A stretch of 24,809 nt of DNA from DASSKW01 sp035690065. Lineage in GTDB: Bacteria; Pseudomonadota; Gammaproteobacteria; Natronospirales; REEB76. Position 1 is the stretch's first letter. Every line of letters starts with the position of its first letter. The position numbers and the translations under genes were made by a program. This document shows positions 15,683 through 23,662 of the stretch, in pieces. The stretch spans positions 1 through 24,809 of the forward strand of contig DASSKW010000010.1 of the NCBI GenBank assembly GCA_035690065.1. The letters are read 5' to 3'. A model generated the notes under the pieces. That model saw only the letters and a list, made by a program, of their open reading frames with translations, ran no database searches and was not told where the DNA came from.

Positions 15683-17578
15683 TCAGGCACTTTGAGAAAG
15701 CGGTTTCAGGTCGCGTTTCTTGAGATGCACCAGCAACAGGGAGATCGCCGCCGGTGTGATACCCGGGATACGCGAAGCCTGGCCCAGCGTCTGCGGGCGC
15801 ACCGCGATCAGCTTCTGGCGCACTTCGTTCGATAACCCGCGGACCGCTGCAAAATCAAACTGTGCCGGGATCGCCGTCTCTTCCTGACGCCGGGCCCGTG
15901 CGACTTCGTCGCGCTGCCGTTCGACGTAACCGGCATAACGCACCTGGATGCTGACCTGTTCGGAGACCTCCGCTGCAACACCCGCTTCACCGATGCACGC
16001 CAGCGCCACGAGTTTGGCGTAATCCACGCCCGGCCGGCGCAACAGATCCAGCGCATGGGTCTCTTTCGCGAGCGGCGCACCCAGCAATTCAGTGGACTGT
16101 TCCAGTGTGAGATCAGCCGGTCGTACCAGGATGGTTTTCAGGCGTACAGTTTCACGTTCGATCGCATCGCGTTTGATGGAAAATGCTTCCCAGCGCGCAT
16201 CGCCGATCAGACCCAGGGTGCGACCGATTTCTGTCAACCGCAGATCCGCATTGTCTTCACGCAGCATCAGCCGGTGTTCGGCACGGCTGGTGAACATGCG
16301 ATACGGTTCCGGTGCGCCGCGCGTGATGAGATCGTCGATCAATACGCCAAGATAGGCTTGATCGCGCGCCGGCCACCAGGGCTGTTTATCCTGTACGGAT
16401 AACGCAGCGTTGATACCGGCGAGCAGCCCTTGTGCGGCGGCTTCTTCGTAACCGGTGGTACCGTTGATCTGGCCGGCGAAATACAGGCCCTTTATATATC
16501 TGGTTTCAAGTGTGTAATTGAGATCGCGCGGATCGAAGAAATCGTATTCGATGGCATAACCCGGACGCGTGATGTGCGCGTTCTCGAAACCCTTGATGGA
16601 ACGCACCAATGCGTACTGCACATCGAACGGCAGACTGGTGGAGATGCCGTTGGGATAGACCTCGTGTGTATCGAGGCCTTCCGGTTCGATGAAGATCTGA
16701 TGTCGTTCCTTGTCGGCGAAACGCATCACCTTGTCTTCCACCGACGGGCAGTAGCGCGGCCCGACGCCTTCGATCACGCCGCTGTACATCGGCGAACGGT
16801 CCAGCCCACCCTTGATAATTTCGTGAGTGCGCGCATTGGTATGCGTGATGTGGCACGCCACCTGACGCGGATGTTCGTCACGCGAGCCCAGTAACGAAAA
16901 TACCGGCACCGGTTCGTCGCCCGGCTGGATATCGAGTCCGCGGTAATCGATGCTGCGCCCGTCGATGCGCGGCGGGGTACCGGTCTTGAGTCGACCGACC
17001 CGGAACGGCAACGCGCGCAACCGCTGCGCGAGTGTGTTCGAGGGTGGATCGCCGGCACGTCCACCCGCGTGATTCTCCATGCCGATGTGGATGCGGCCGC
17101 CGAGAAAGGTGCCGACGGTAAGTACCACTTTCGGCGCAAAGAAGCGCAAGCCCATCTGCGTCACCACGCCGGTGACGCGCTCGCCTTCGACCACCAGATC
17201 ATCCACTGCCTGCTGGAACAACGTCAGGTTGGTTTGATTTTCGATGAAGCCGCGGATCGCCTTCTTATATAAGGTGCGATCAGCTTGCGCGCGCGTGGCA
17301 CGCACCGCCGGTCCCTTGCTGGCATTCAGGATCCGGAACTGGATCCCGGCCTGATCCGCGGCATGAGCCATGACGCCACCCAGCGCGTCGATCTCTTTCA
17401 CCAGATGCCCTTTGCCGATGCCGCCGATCGCCGGGTTGCAACTCATCTGCCCCAGAGTCTCGACGTTATGCGTCAGCAGCAAGGTGCGCACGCCCATGCG
17501 GGCAGCCGCCAGGGCCGCCTCGGTGCCGGCGTGGCCGCCGCCGACCACGATGACGTCGAACTGTTGTGGATGGTCCAT
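15683..17578 (-). CDS. mnmG: tRNA uridine-5-carboxymethylaminomethyl modification enzyme MnmG (GidA)
   Basis: FAD-dependent partner of MnmE. Together they install the aminomethyl or carboxymethylaminomethyl group on C5 of U34 in tRNAs that read two-fold-degenerate codons. The 631-aa length is normal. The N-terminal FAD-binding motif GGGHAGTEA (13-21), the MSCNPAIGGIGKGHLV segment (46-60) with its conserved Cys47, GPRYCPSVEDKVMRF with the second key cysteine, GQINGTTGYEEAAAQGL and the C-terminal helical MnmE/tRNA-binding part are all present. The ATG at 17578 has only a modest GAAG element. The stop lies within 50 bp of the GPx start. No rsmG follows, and mnmE is about 6 kb away. Confidence 0.98.
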   Translation of the reverse strand: MDHPQQFDVIVVGGGHAGTEAALAAARMGVRTLLLTHNVETLGQMSCNPAIGGIGKGHLVKEIDALGGVMAHAADQAGIQFRILNASKGPAVRATRAQADRTLYKKAIRGFIENQTNLTLFQQAVDDLVVEGERVTGVVTQMGLRFFAPKVVLTVGTFLGGRIHIGMENHAGGRAGDPPSNTLAQRLRALPFRVGRLKTGTPPRIDGRSIDYRGLDIQPGDEPVPVFSLLGSRDEHPRQVACHITHTNARTHEIIKGGLDRSPMYSGVIEGVGPRYCPSVEDKVMRFADKERHQIFIEPEGLDTHEVYPNGISTSLPFDVQYALVRSIKGFENAHITRPGYAIEYDFFDPRDLNYTLETRYIKGLYFAGQINGTTGYEEAAAQGLLAGINAALSVQDKQPWWPARDQAYLGVLIDDLITRGAPEPYRMFTSRAEHRLMLREDNADLRLTEIGRTLGLIGDARWEAFSIKRDAIERETVRLKTILVRPADLTLEQSTELLGAPLAKETHALDLLRRPGVDYAKLVALACIGEAGVAAEVSEQVSIQVRYAGYVERQRDEVARARRQEETAIPAQFDFAAVRGLSNEVRQKLIAVRPQTLGQASRIPGITPAAISLLLVHLKKRDLKPLSQSA

Positions 17579-17615
17579 TGTCTTCAGATGCTACAGGGAA
17601 CCGGAAAGGGCGGCT

Positions 17616-17644
17616 ATTTTATGCGCAGCCAGTACTTCTGACCA
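17616..17644 (-). promoter_or_regulatory. candidate sigma-70 promoter of mnmG
   Basis: On the minus strand TGGTCA, a 17-bp spacer and TAAAAT (four and five of six matches to consensus) lie about 40 bp before the mnmG start, overlapping the region just after the VOC gene stop. Confidence 0.4.
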
Positions 17645-17648
17645 CCGC

Positions 17649-18032
17649 TCATTTGGCCTCAGCGTTGGCCTGCATCATGCCGAACAGGTTGCCTTCGGTG
17701 TCCTTGCAGTACGCCAGCCAGCCGAATCCGGGGATAGCCAGCTTCGAGACCGCGAGCTGGCCGCCACTGGTGGCGACCTTCATCAGGTAGTTATCGAGAT
17801 CGGAGACCGCGACAGTGCAGGCAAACGCGGTGACCGCCGCGCCGTCCACCGGCGTGAGTCGCCGCATCAGACCGCCGTCGATGCCGGGGCCGGTCTCGCC
17901 GGTTTTCACCGCCCAGTAATCTACCGGCATGTTACGCAGCGGGGTGAATTCCCAGCCGAAGACGGAACGGTAAAAGCGCATCGCTCGTTCGGGCTCATCG
18001 GCATGGATTTCAAAGTGTATGACCCGTGGCAT
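17649..18032 (-). CDS. VOC family protein (glyoxalase-like)
   Basis: 127-aa single-module VOC protein, two half-modules from RVIHFEIHADEPERAMRFY to YCKDTEGNLFGMMQ. It resembles the small 'predicted enzyme related to lactoylglutathione lyase' group, whose members mostly have no known substrate. His6 or His10 and the closing Glu of DTEGN are possible metal-site residues. The ATG at 18032 is preceded by GGGGAGGGGA, a strong ribosome-binding site, and starts directly at the domain; the longer frame to 18083 is rejected. It lies 70 bp upstream of mnmG on the same strand and is divergent from the six-gene operon. Confidence 0.85.
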   Translation of the reverse strand: MPRVIHFEIHADEPERAMRFYRSVFGWEFTPLRNMPVDYWAVKTGETGPGIDGGLMRRLTPVDGAAVTAFACTVAVSDLDNYLMKVATSGGQLAVSKLAIPGFGWLAYCKDTEGNLFGMMQANAEAK

Positions 18033-18149
18033 GCTCCCCTCCCCGACTGGATTCAAGCATATACGCCCTGCCAGGCTGCGCAAGCCATGCCAAGGCCCGG
18101 ACGCAGGCCCTGACTGACTGCTGGCCAGCTATTAAAAACTGATTCCGGA

Positions 18150-18178
18150 TGTAAAGTTTAATAGATATTGTGTAAAGT
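18150..18178 (+). promoter_or_regulatory. direct repeat TGTAAAGT x2, candidate operator
   Basis: Two perfect copies of TGTAAAGT at 18150-18157 and 18171-18178 are 21 bp apart, two helical turns, in the AT-rich divergent intergenic region. They lie just upstream of a TTGACT (18183-18188) that could be the -35 of the operon, with a weak TACCCT 17 bp later. Binding by the operon's own XRE-type regulator is the natural hypothesis. Confidence 0.4.
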
Positions 18179-18217
18179 GTGCTTGACTATCTGTCAGGGT
18201 TATTCTACCCTTTCTCG

Positions 18218-18625
18218 ATGAACACCAAAAAGCCTTTAACTCCCGCCCAACTGTGCCGGCGCCATCAACTCGAAACGTTGATTGCGGGCGCGGCTTACGT
18301 GATCGTGCTGTTGGGCTCCATCCAGCTCATCAAACACGGAGCCACCGGCTGGCTGCGCATCGTGCTGGCGCTGTCCCCGATGCTGCCGGCCGCATTCATT
18401 ATCTGGTCGGTCTATCGAAACGTCACTCAACTGGACGAGTTGCAGCGCCGGATCGAGACCGAGGCCTTCGCTCTCGCTGCCGCCGGGACCGCGTTTCTGG
18501 GTCTGACTTACACCTTCCTTGAAGGTGACACCGGCTTCCCCGAGATCGGTAGCTGGTGGGCCTGGGTCAGTGTCGCGATGATCTATGCGGTTGCGCGCAT
18601 CGTCCTGCGCCGGCATTACCAGTGA
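18218..18625 (+). CDS. small membrane protein, first gene of the NatAB-hydrolase operon
   Basis: 135-aa protein with about four hydrophobic helices (roughly 20-40, 46-64, 83-103, 112-130). The DELQRRIETEAFALAAAGTAF segment between helices 2 and 3 is typical of small membrane proteins that are commonly encoded next to a YozG-like XRE regulator. The pairing suggests that it controls, or is controlled by, that regulator, but its activity is unknown. The ATG at 18218 is chosen over a GTG at 18179 because the extra residues are atypical and overlap the promoter-like sequence. No Shine-Dalgarno sequence is seen, so a very short leader is possible. It overlaps the regulator gene by 4 bp (GTGA). Confidence 0.75.
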   Translation: MNTKKPLTPAQLCRRHQLETLIAGAAYVIVLLGSIQLIKHGATGWLRIVLALSPMLPAAFIIWSVYRNVTQLDELQRRIETEAFALAAAGTAFLGLTYTFLEGDTGFPEIGSWWAWVSVAMIYAVARIVLRRHYQ

Positions 18626-18855
18626 AGAACCGCATTCACGTATTCCGCGCCGAACAGCGCTGGACCCAGGCGGAACTCGCGGAACGCCTGAACGTCTCGC
18701 GCCAGACCATCAACGCCATCGAGACCGAGAAATACGATCCCAGTCTGCCGCTGGCCTTCAGTCTCGCGCGGCTGTTCGGCAAGCCGATCGAGGAAATATT
18801 TGTTTTCGAATCCGCTGGCCCGGATTCCGCTATCAAACCGGGAGAACCTTCGTGA
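18622..18855 (+). CDS. XRE/YozG-like helix-turn-helix transcriptional regulator
   Basis: 77-aa DNA-binding protein that is almost only the HTH: RAEQRWTQAELAERLNVSRQ (about 9-28) holds helices 1-3 with the recognition helix around SRQTINAIE, followed by the YDPSLPLAFSLARLFGKPIEEIF signature of the YozG-like subgroup. It starts with a GTG whose last three bases form the stop of the gene before (GTGA), and it ends in another GTGA shared with the next gene. It has no own ribosome-binding site, so translation is probably coupled. By context it should regulate this operon, perhaps through the repeats at 18150-18178; activator or repressor is not evident. Confidence 0.88.
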   Translation: MKNRIHVFRAEQRWTQAELAERLNVSRQTINAIETEKYDPSLPLAFSLARLFGKPIEEIFVFESAGPDSAIKPGEPS

Positions 18856-19010
18856 AATATCCATTGCACATTTATCTGCTGCTGGGGATCGCGGTGGCTT
18901 CCGCCATCGCTGCCTCAAGTGGTGACTGGGGTGTCGGTTTCGGTATCGGCGTCGCGATCACCATAGCGCTGACCGAAAACCGGAAATCCGGAGCCAGCAG
19001 ATGCCTGTAA
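18852..19010 (+). CDS. 52-aa membrane peptide in the operon
   Basis: Small gene easily missed: GTG at 18852 overlaps the regulator stop (GTGA), with GGAGAA six bases upstream, and TAA at 19008. The product begins VKYPLHIYLLLGIAVA (as M-initiated), is hydrophobic over about 5-20 and again at 27-41 (GVGFGIGVAITIALT), and ends in a polar basic tail with one cysteine. This predicts a two-helix hairpin in the membrane. Its stop lies inside the first codons of the hydrolase gene (10-bp overlap). Conservation of the overlaps on both sides argues that it is translated. Function unknown; an accessory subunit of the ABC exporter is one possibility. Confidence 0.6.
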   Translation: MKYPLHIYLLLGIAVASAIAASSGDWGVGFGIGVAITIALTENRKSGASRCL

Positions 19011-20512
19011 CACCTGGAACGAATTTTTACCGGAACGCACCGCGCTATCCGCTGGGTTGGCTGTTGTTCGCCGCGCTGCTGCCGTGGATGCACAGCTCGC
19101 GCGCCCAAACTCAGCATCCCGCTGCACCTGTCTTCAGTCCCTGCCAGATCGGCATGCCGGATTCCGCATTTCACATGCAGGCGAAGTGCATGTCACTGAC
19201 CGTGCCGGAAGACCGCGCGAAGCCGGATGGCAAACAAATCAAGCTGCATATTGCGGTCTTGTCGGCGCGCGCCAGCAAACCCGCGCCGGATGCCTTGTTC
19301 TTCATAGCAGGAGGTCCGGGTCAAGCCTCCACCCAGGCATTCGTCACGGAAGCGGCGGCGTTCGACCGGATCCGCGCCAACCATGACATCGTACTGGTGG
19401 ACCAGCGCGGCACTGGCGGTTCGAATAGACTGGATTGCCCTGCGTCGACGGAAATTGACGCTGTCCCCGACGATGCCGAGATTGCGCGCCTGGCAAAAAC
19501 CTGTCTGGCCCAACTGAAAGGCGATCCGCGCTTCTACACCACCACGGTCGCGGTCAAGGATCTCGATGCGGTGCGTGCCGCACTCGGCTATGAACAGATC
19601 GATGTGTACGGTATCTCCTACGGCACGCGCATGGCACTCGAATATCTGCGCGAGTTTCCGTCGCATGTGCGCAGTGTGGTTTTGGATGGCGTGGTCCCGG
19701 CAGACTGGAATGTCGGCGCGGATGTCTCGCTCGATGCACAACGGGCTCTGGATGGTATTTTCAAGCGTTGCAGCCAACAGCCGGATTGTAATAAGGCATT
19801 CCCGAACCTGGCCAACGAGTTTGCCATGCTGCAACGGGATCTGAAACGGCATCCGGTGAAAGTCGCATTTCGCGATCCAGTCACCGCCATGCCGATCAGT
19901 CAGACGCTGGACTGGGACAAGGTCGCAGTCACGGTCCGGCTGATGAGTTATTCGAGCGCTACCGCGTCGCTGCTGCCGCTGCTAATCCATCAGGCAGCAA
20001 CTGCGCACGATTACGCACCGTTGATGGCGCAGGCGCTGATCTTCACCAACTCCGTGAACGAAGGGATCGCCGAGGGCATGAACGCGGCCGTGCTGTGTAC
20101 CGAGGATGTCCCGTTCTACGCGCATGCCGCCGAAGTCCGCCGCGCCGCGGAGAGTTACCTGGGCGGTAAACCGGTCGAGGCGCTGATAAAAACCTGTGCG
20201 GCCTGGCCACGCGGGATCATGGCGCCGGACTTCAAACAACCGGTGGTATCTAACAAGCCCGTATTGTTGATCTCAGGCGAGGATGATCCGATCACGCCGC
20301 CTGCCAATGCTATCCATGCTGCAAAGACGTTATCTGACAGCCTGTCCCTGGTGGTGCCCGGTCAGGGTCATGGCAACGCCATGCGCGGCTGTGTCCCGAA
20401 ACTCATGGCGCAGTTCGTGGACAAGGCCTCGGCGAAAGGCCTTGATACCCATTGCGTCAGCACGATCCGGGCTTTCCCTTTCTTCATCAACTTCAATGGA
20501 CCGACACCATGA
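19001..20512 (+). CDS. exported alpha/beta hydrolase with TAP-like C-terminal domain (serine peptidase-like)
   Basis: 503-aa hydrolase of the tripeptidyl-aminopeptidase/SlpD-type group, which cleaves short peptides or amide/ester bonds at the N-terminal side. An N-terminal signal sequence (about 12-35, ending SSRAQT) predicts export. The oxyanion motif GGPG is at 104-107, the DQRGTGGS motif at 134-141, nucleophile Ser206 in YGISYGTRMAL, Asp429 in GEDDPITPP and His457 in GQGHGN, so the catalytic triad is complete. Several cysteine pairs fit an oxidising compartment. Its ATG lies 10 bp before the end of the 52-aa gene, and its stop shares ATGA with the ABC ATPase. The link with an ABC exporter suggests processing or inactivation of what is moved. 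Substrate unknown. Confidence 0.88.
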   Translation: MPVTPGTNFYRNAPRYPLGWLLFAALLPWMHSSRAQTQHPAAPVFSPCQIGMPDSAFHMQAKCMSLTVPEDRAKPDGKQIKLHIAVLSARASKPAPDALFFIAGGPGQASTQAFVTEAAAFDRIRANHDIVLVDQRGTGGSNRLDCPASTEIDAVPDDAEIARLAKTCLAQLKGDPRFYTTTVAVKDLDAVRAALGYEQIDVYGISYGTRMALEYLREFPSHVRSVVLDGVVPADWNVGADVSLDAQRALDGIFKRCSQQPDCNKAFPNLANEFAMLQRDLKRHPVKVAFRDPVTAMPISQTLDWDKVAVTVRLMSYSSATASLLPLLIHQAATAHDYAPLMAQALIFTNSVNEGIAEGMNAAVLCTEDVPFYAHAAEVRRAAESYLGGKPVEALIKTCAAWPRGIMAPDFKQPVVSNKPVLLISGEDDPITPPANAIHAAKTLSDSLSLVVPGQGHGNAMRGCVPKLMAQFVDKASAKGLDTHCVSTIRAFPFFINFNGPTP

Positions 20513-21243
20513 TCGAAGTCCAGAACATCAGTAAACGCTTCGGTGCCGTGCAGGCGGTACAGGACGCGTCCTTCATTGCGCCGGACGGCCACATCACTGG
20601 TCTGCTGGGTCCCAACGGCGCCGGCAAATCCACCACGCTGCGCATCGTCTCTACGGTGATCAGGGCGGATCGCGGTAACGTACGGGTAGATGGCAGCGAG
20701 GTCCACGCCGACGAGGATGCCGTGCGCCTCAAACTCGGTGTACTGCCACATGCGAGCGGCCTGTATCCGCGTCTGTCGGCGCGTGAGAACATCCGCTATT
20801 TCGGCGAGTTGAACGGTTTGTACGGCAAGCCATTGGCTGCACGAGTCGAAGAACTGATAGCACTGCTCGAGATCGATGAGTTTGCAGATCGCAAAGCCAA
20901 GGGATTTTCGCAAGGGCAGCGCATCAAGGTGGCGCTGGCACGTGCCATGGTGCACGGCCCCCGCAATCTGGTACTGGACGAGCCGACCAACGGGCTGGAT
21001 GTGATGGCGACCCGGGCCTTGCGTGGTCTGATCCGCAAACTGCGCGAACAGGGTCATTGCGTGGTCTTTTCCAGTCACATCATGCAGGAAGTTGCGGCCT
21101 TGTGCGACGACATCGTGATCATCGCACAGGGACGTATCGTGGCACGTGGCACACCGGACGCCCTGCGAGCACAGACCGGCGAACAGGATCTGGAAGAAGC
21201 GTTCGTAAAACTGGCAGGTGACTCAATGGAGAGATCGGCATGA
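20509..21243 (+). CDS. NatA-like ABC transporter ATP-binding protein
   Basis: 244-aa cytoplasmic ATPase. Walker A GPNGAGKST (34-42), signature FSQGQ (133-137), Walker B LVLDEP (154-159) followed by a D-loop in NGLD, and the switch His in SSHIMQEV are all present. The Q-loop position reads LPHASGLYPRLSARENI, with no glutamine, as often in the NatA-type subgroup. The start at 20509 (ATGA overlap with the hydrolase) gives the standard MIEVQNISKRFG beginning; a longer frame to 20452 lies in the preceding gene and is rejected. It pairs with the permease directly behind it. NatAB of Bacillus exports Na+, but related pairs export other compounds, so the substrate is open. Confidence 0.92.
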   Translation: MIEVQNISKRFGAVQAVQDASFIAPDGHITGLLGPNGAGKSTTLRIVSTVIRADRGNVRVDGSEVHADEDAVRLKLGVLPHASGLYPRLSARENIRYFGELNGLYGKPLAARVEELIALLEIDEFADRKAKGFSQGQRIKVALARAMVHGPRNLVLDEPTNGLDVMATRALRGLIRKLREQGHCVVFSSHIMQEVAALCDDIVIIAQGRIVARGTPDALRAQTGEQDLEEAFVKLAGDSMERSA

Positions 21244-22415
21244 TGCGCAAATTCTGGAGTGTACTGCGCAAGGAGATCATCGATAACCTGCGTGACCGGC
21301 GCACGCTGCTCACGGTGCTGGTGTTCGGTCCCTTGTTCGGTCCGGTGTTCTATACCGTGATGATGAATGCCATCGTCAATCAACAGATCAGTAACCGTGA
21401 TCAACCCCTCAAGTTGCCGGTAGTCGGTGCGCAATATGCGCCCGGACTTATCGAATACCTGAAACAGCACGACACACAGATCGAAGCCGCGCCCGCCGAT
21501 CCGCGTGTCGCAGTCGGGCAAGGCAAGCAGGATGTGGTGCTGGTGATCGGCAAGGATTACACCAGCGCTTTCACGGCCGGGAATCCAGCTACCCTGCAAC
21601 TCGTCGAAGACGCCTCGCGGCAGTCGGCTGCCAAGAACGTACGACGCGCACGTAACCTGCTGGATGCCTATTCACGCGAGATCGGCAGCCTGCGTCTGCT
21701 GGCGCGCGGCATCAATCCTGGTGGCGTGCTCGCACCGTTGGCGATCGAAGATGTGGACGTATCCACGCCACGTTCGCGTGCCGTCCTGATCCTGGGTTTC
21801 CTGCCGTATTTCTTCCTGTTCGCTGCCATCATGGGCGGATTCTATCTGGCCATCGATGCCACGGCCGGCGAACGCGAACGCGGTTCCCTCGAACCGTTAC
21901 TCACCACCTCGATCCCGCGTACCACGCTGGTCTGCGCAAAACTCGCAGCCGTCACTGCGTTCTGTGCCTTGTCGCTGGCGCTGGCAGTGGTCGCATTCTA
22001 TTTCTGTCAGGGCTTCATCCATATCTCGCAACTGGACATCACGGTGAACTTCGATCCGCGGACCGCCGGGATCATGTTCCTGGTCGCAGCTCCGTTCACG
22101 GTCTTCATCGCAGCGTTGCTGACTGTAGTCGCCTCGTTCACCCACAGCTACAAGGAAGCCCAGACCTGGCTCTCGTTTGTCTTTATCCTGCCGATGATCC
22201 CGGCTTTCGGTTTGATGCTGATGCCGGCGCAACCGGCCTGGTGGATGATGGTCATCCCAACCATGAGTCAGGACGTGTTGATGACCTCCCTGCTGAAGGG
22301 CGAAGCCCTGAATCCCGGATTCGTGGCCATGTCCGTCGGCAGCACCCTGTTGCTGGGCCTGATCCTGGCCTGGGTGGCCGCCTGGCTATACCGGCAGGAG
22401 CGGATTCTGGGTTGA
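21240..22415 (+). CDS. NatB-like ABC-2 type permease
   Basis: 391-aa membrane partner of the ATPase. Layout is typical NatB: one N-terminal helix (about 20-42), a large extracytoplasmic domain (about 45-180) and a C-terminal block of five to six helices (about 183-388). The conserved GERERGSLEPLLTTSIPRT segment at about 210-228 is the coupling region of ABC-2 exporters. ATG at 21240 overlaps the ATPase stop by 4 bp; a second ATG follows immediately. It is the last gene of the overlapping chain; the next gene, a GGDEF protein, begins after 101 bp containing only a weak hairpin. Confidence 0.9.
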   Translation: MMRKFWSVLRKEIIDNLRDRRTLLTVLVFGPLFGPVFYTVMMNAIVNQQISNRDQPLKLPVVGAQYAPGLIEYLKQHDTQIEAAPADPRVAVGQGKQDVVLVIGKDYTSAFTAGNPATLQLVEDASRQSAAKNVRRARNLLDAYSREIGSLRLLARGINPGGVLAPLAIEDVDVSTPRSRAVLILGFLPYFFLFAAIMGGFYLAIDATAGERERGSLEPLLTTSIPRTTLVCAKLAAVTAFCALSLALAVVAFYFCQGFIHISQLDITVNFDPRTAGIMFLVAAPFTVFIAALLTVVASFTHSYKEAQTWLSFVFILPMIPAFGLMLMPAQPAWWMMVIPTMSQDVLMTSLLKGEALNPGFVAMSVGSTLLLGLILAWVAAWLYRQERILG

Positions 22416-22516
22416 GATTCCCTTGGATTCACCGCCGGGATATGTCCGGCTTGGGTTTCCGTTCCGGCTGTGGCACTCTCCAGCCCGGAAGTATTTCCTG
22501 ATTTCGGATCTACCCT

Positions 22517-23650
22517 GTGCGCTGGCAGCTGTTCCCGGACGATGCAAAGCAGGCCCTGCGGCTCAAACGGTTTTTCATGGCCGCTCTGTCGTATCTGCTG
22601 TGGCTGGGTCTCACCGTTTACTGCTATGCGCTGGGCCTGATCGAGATATCGGCCCCGGTATTTCTACTCTGCATCTGTCTCATCCTGATCGGTAACGTGG
22701 TGTTTTTCGCCCTGTTGCGCAGCGGCCTGAACCTGCGCTTCCCGGACCCCAGCCTCACCTTGCCGCAGATGATCGTAGCCACAATCTGGGTGATGGTACT
22801 GGTGATGCTGGCGCCCCAGGTTCGTGGGATCTTGCTGTTGCTTTACGTGGTGATCTTCCTGTTCGGTATCTTCCGCTTGCGCCGATACCAGTATCTCGGA
22901 CTGACGGCACTGGTAATCCTGAGTTATGGCCTGATCATCCTCCATAACTCCTACTTCGGGACGTATCAGGAATCGCTGTCGCTGGAATTGTTGCAATACG
23001 CGGTACTGGTCACGACCCTGATCTGGCTGGCGTTCTTTGGGAGTTATGTCGGCCAGCTGCGCGACATCGTCGCCAGACGTAACCGTGAACTGGCCGAAGC
23101 GCTCAACCGCAACCGGGAACTGGCGATACACGATGACCTTACCGGTGTCTTCAACCGGCGACATATCATCGAGATACTGGAGCAGGAACGTACCCGCGCC
23201 TTGCGTACTGGTCGTGGTTTCGGCGTGTGTCTGATGGATATCGATCATTTCAAGGAGATCAACGACCGCTTCGGGCATCTGGCTGGCGACGAGATCCTGC
23301 GTGAGTTCGCCAAGCGGGTCGCCGGCGAGATCCGGGGGCTGGACCGCCTGGGTCAGGATGGAAAGCCCGAGCAGGAGACCTTCGGTCGCTACGGTGGTGA
23401 GGAGTTCCTGCTGGTGCTGCCTGAGACAGATGCGGAAGGTACCCGAATTTGTGGTGAACGTATCCGTGCCCGTGTCGCTACCGACCTTTTCAAGTCGGAA
23501 GCCACCAACGCGAAGATCACCGTATCGATCGGCATCACCGTCTATCGTGTCGATGAACACATCCGCGAGACGCTTGCACGCACCGATCAGGCACTTTATC
23601 GAGCCAAACACAACGGCCGCAATCGTGTGGAAGCGATTCTTTCTGAATGA
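22517..23650 (+). CDS. membrane diguanylate cyclase (6-TM sensor + GGDEF)
   Basis: 377-aa inner-membrane protein predicted to make c-di-GMP from two GTP. Six hydrophobic helices occupy about 22-180, a short coiled coil (about 180-203) links to the GGDEF domain from DDLTGVFNRR (206-215). MDIDHFKEIND (240-250) carries the Mg2+-binding aspartate, and the active site is GGEEF (293-297), so catalysis is expected. The inhibitory RxxD site is degenerate: residues 284-287 read PEQE. No EAL, PAS or receiver domain is present. The GTG start is supported mainly by length; an ATG at 22577 is an alternative. It is 101 bp after natB and stops 12 bp from the convergent mnmE end. Confidence 0.9.
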   Translation: MRWQLFPDDAKQALRLKRFFMAALSYLLWLGLTVYCYALGLIEISAPVFLLCICLILIGNVVFFALLRSGLNLRFPDPSLTLPQMIVATIWVMVLVMLAPQVRGILLLLYVVIFLFGIFRLRRYQYLGLTALVILSYGLIILHNSYFGTYQESLSLELLQYAVLVTTLIWLAFFGSYVGQLRDIVARRNRELAEALNRNRELAIHDDLTGVFNRRHIIEILEQERTRALRTGRGFGVCLMDIDHFKEINDRFGHLAGDEILREFAKRVAGEIRGLDRLGQDGKPEQETFGRYGGEEFLLVLPETDAEGTRICGERIRARVATDLFKSEATNAKITVSIGITVYRVDEHIRETLARTDQALYRAKHNGRNRVEAILSE

Positions 23651-23662
23651 TGCCGTGAGAAA

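Noticed and set aside
22434..22450. Hairpin GCCGG-7-CCGGC after natB
   Set aside because: Five-bp stem without a T tract; too weak to call a terminator or a c-di-GMP riboswitch.
22664..23611. 315-aa minus-strand frame over the GGDEF gene
   Set aside because: Antisense shadow rich in Gln/Asp/His; the plus strand carries an intact GGEEF domain.
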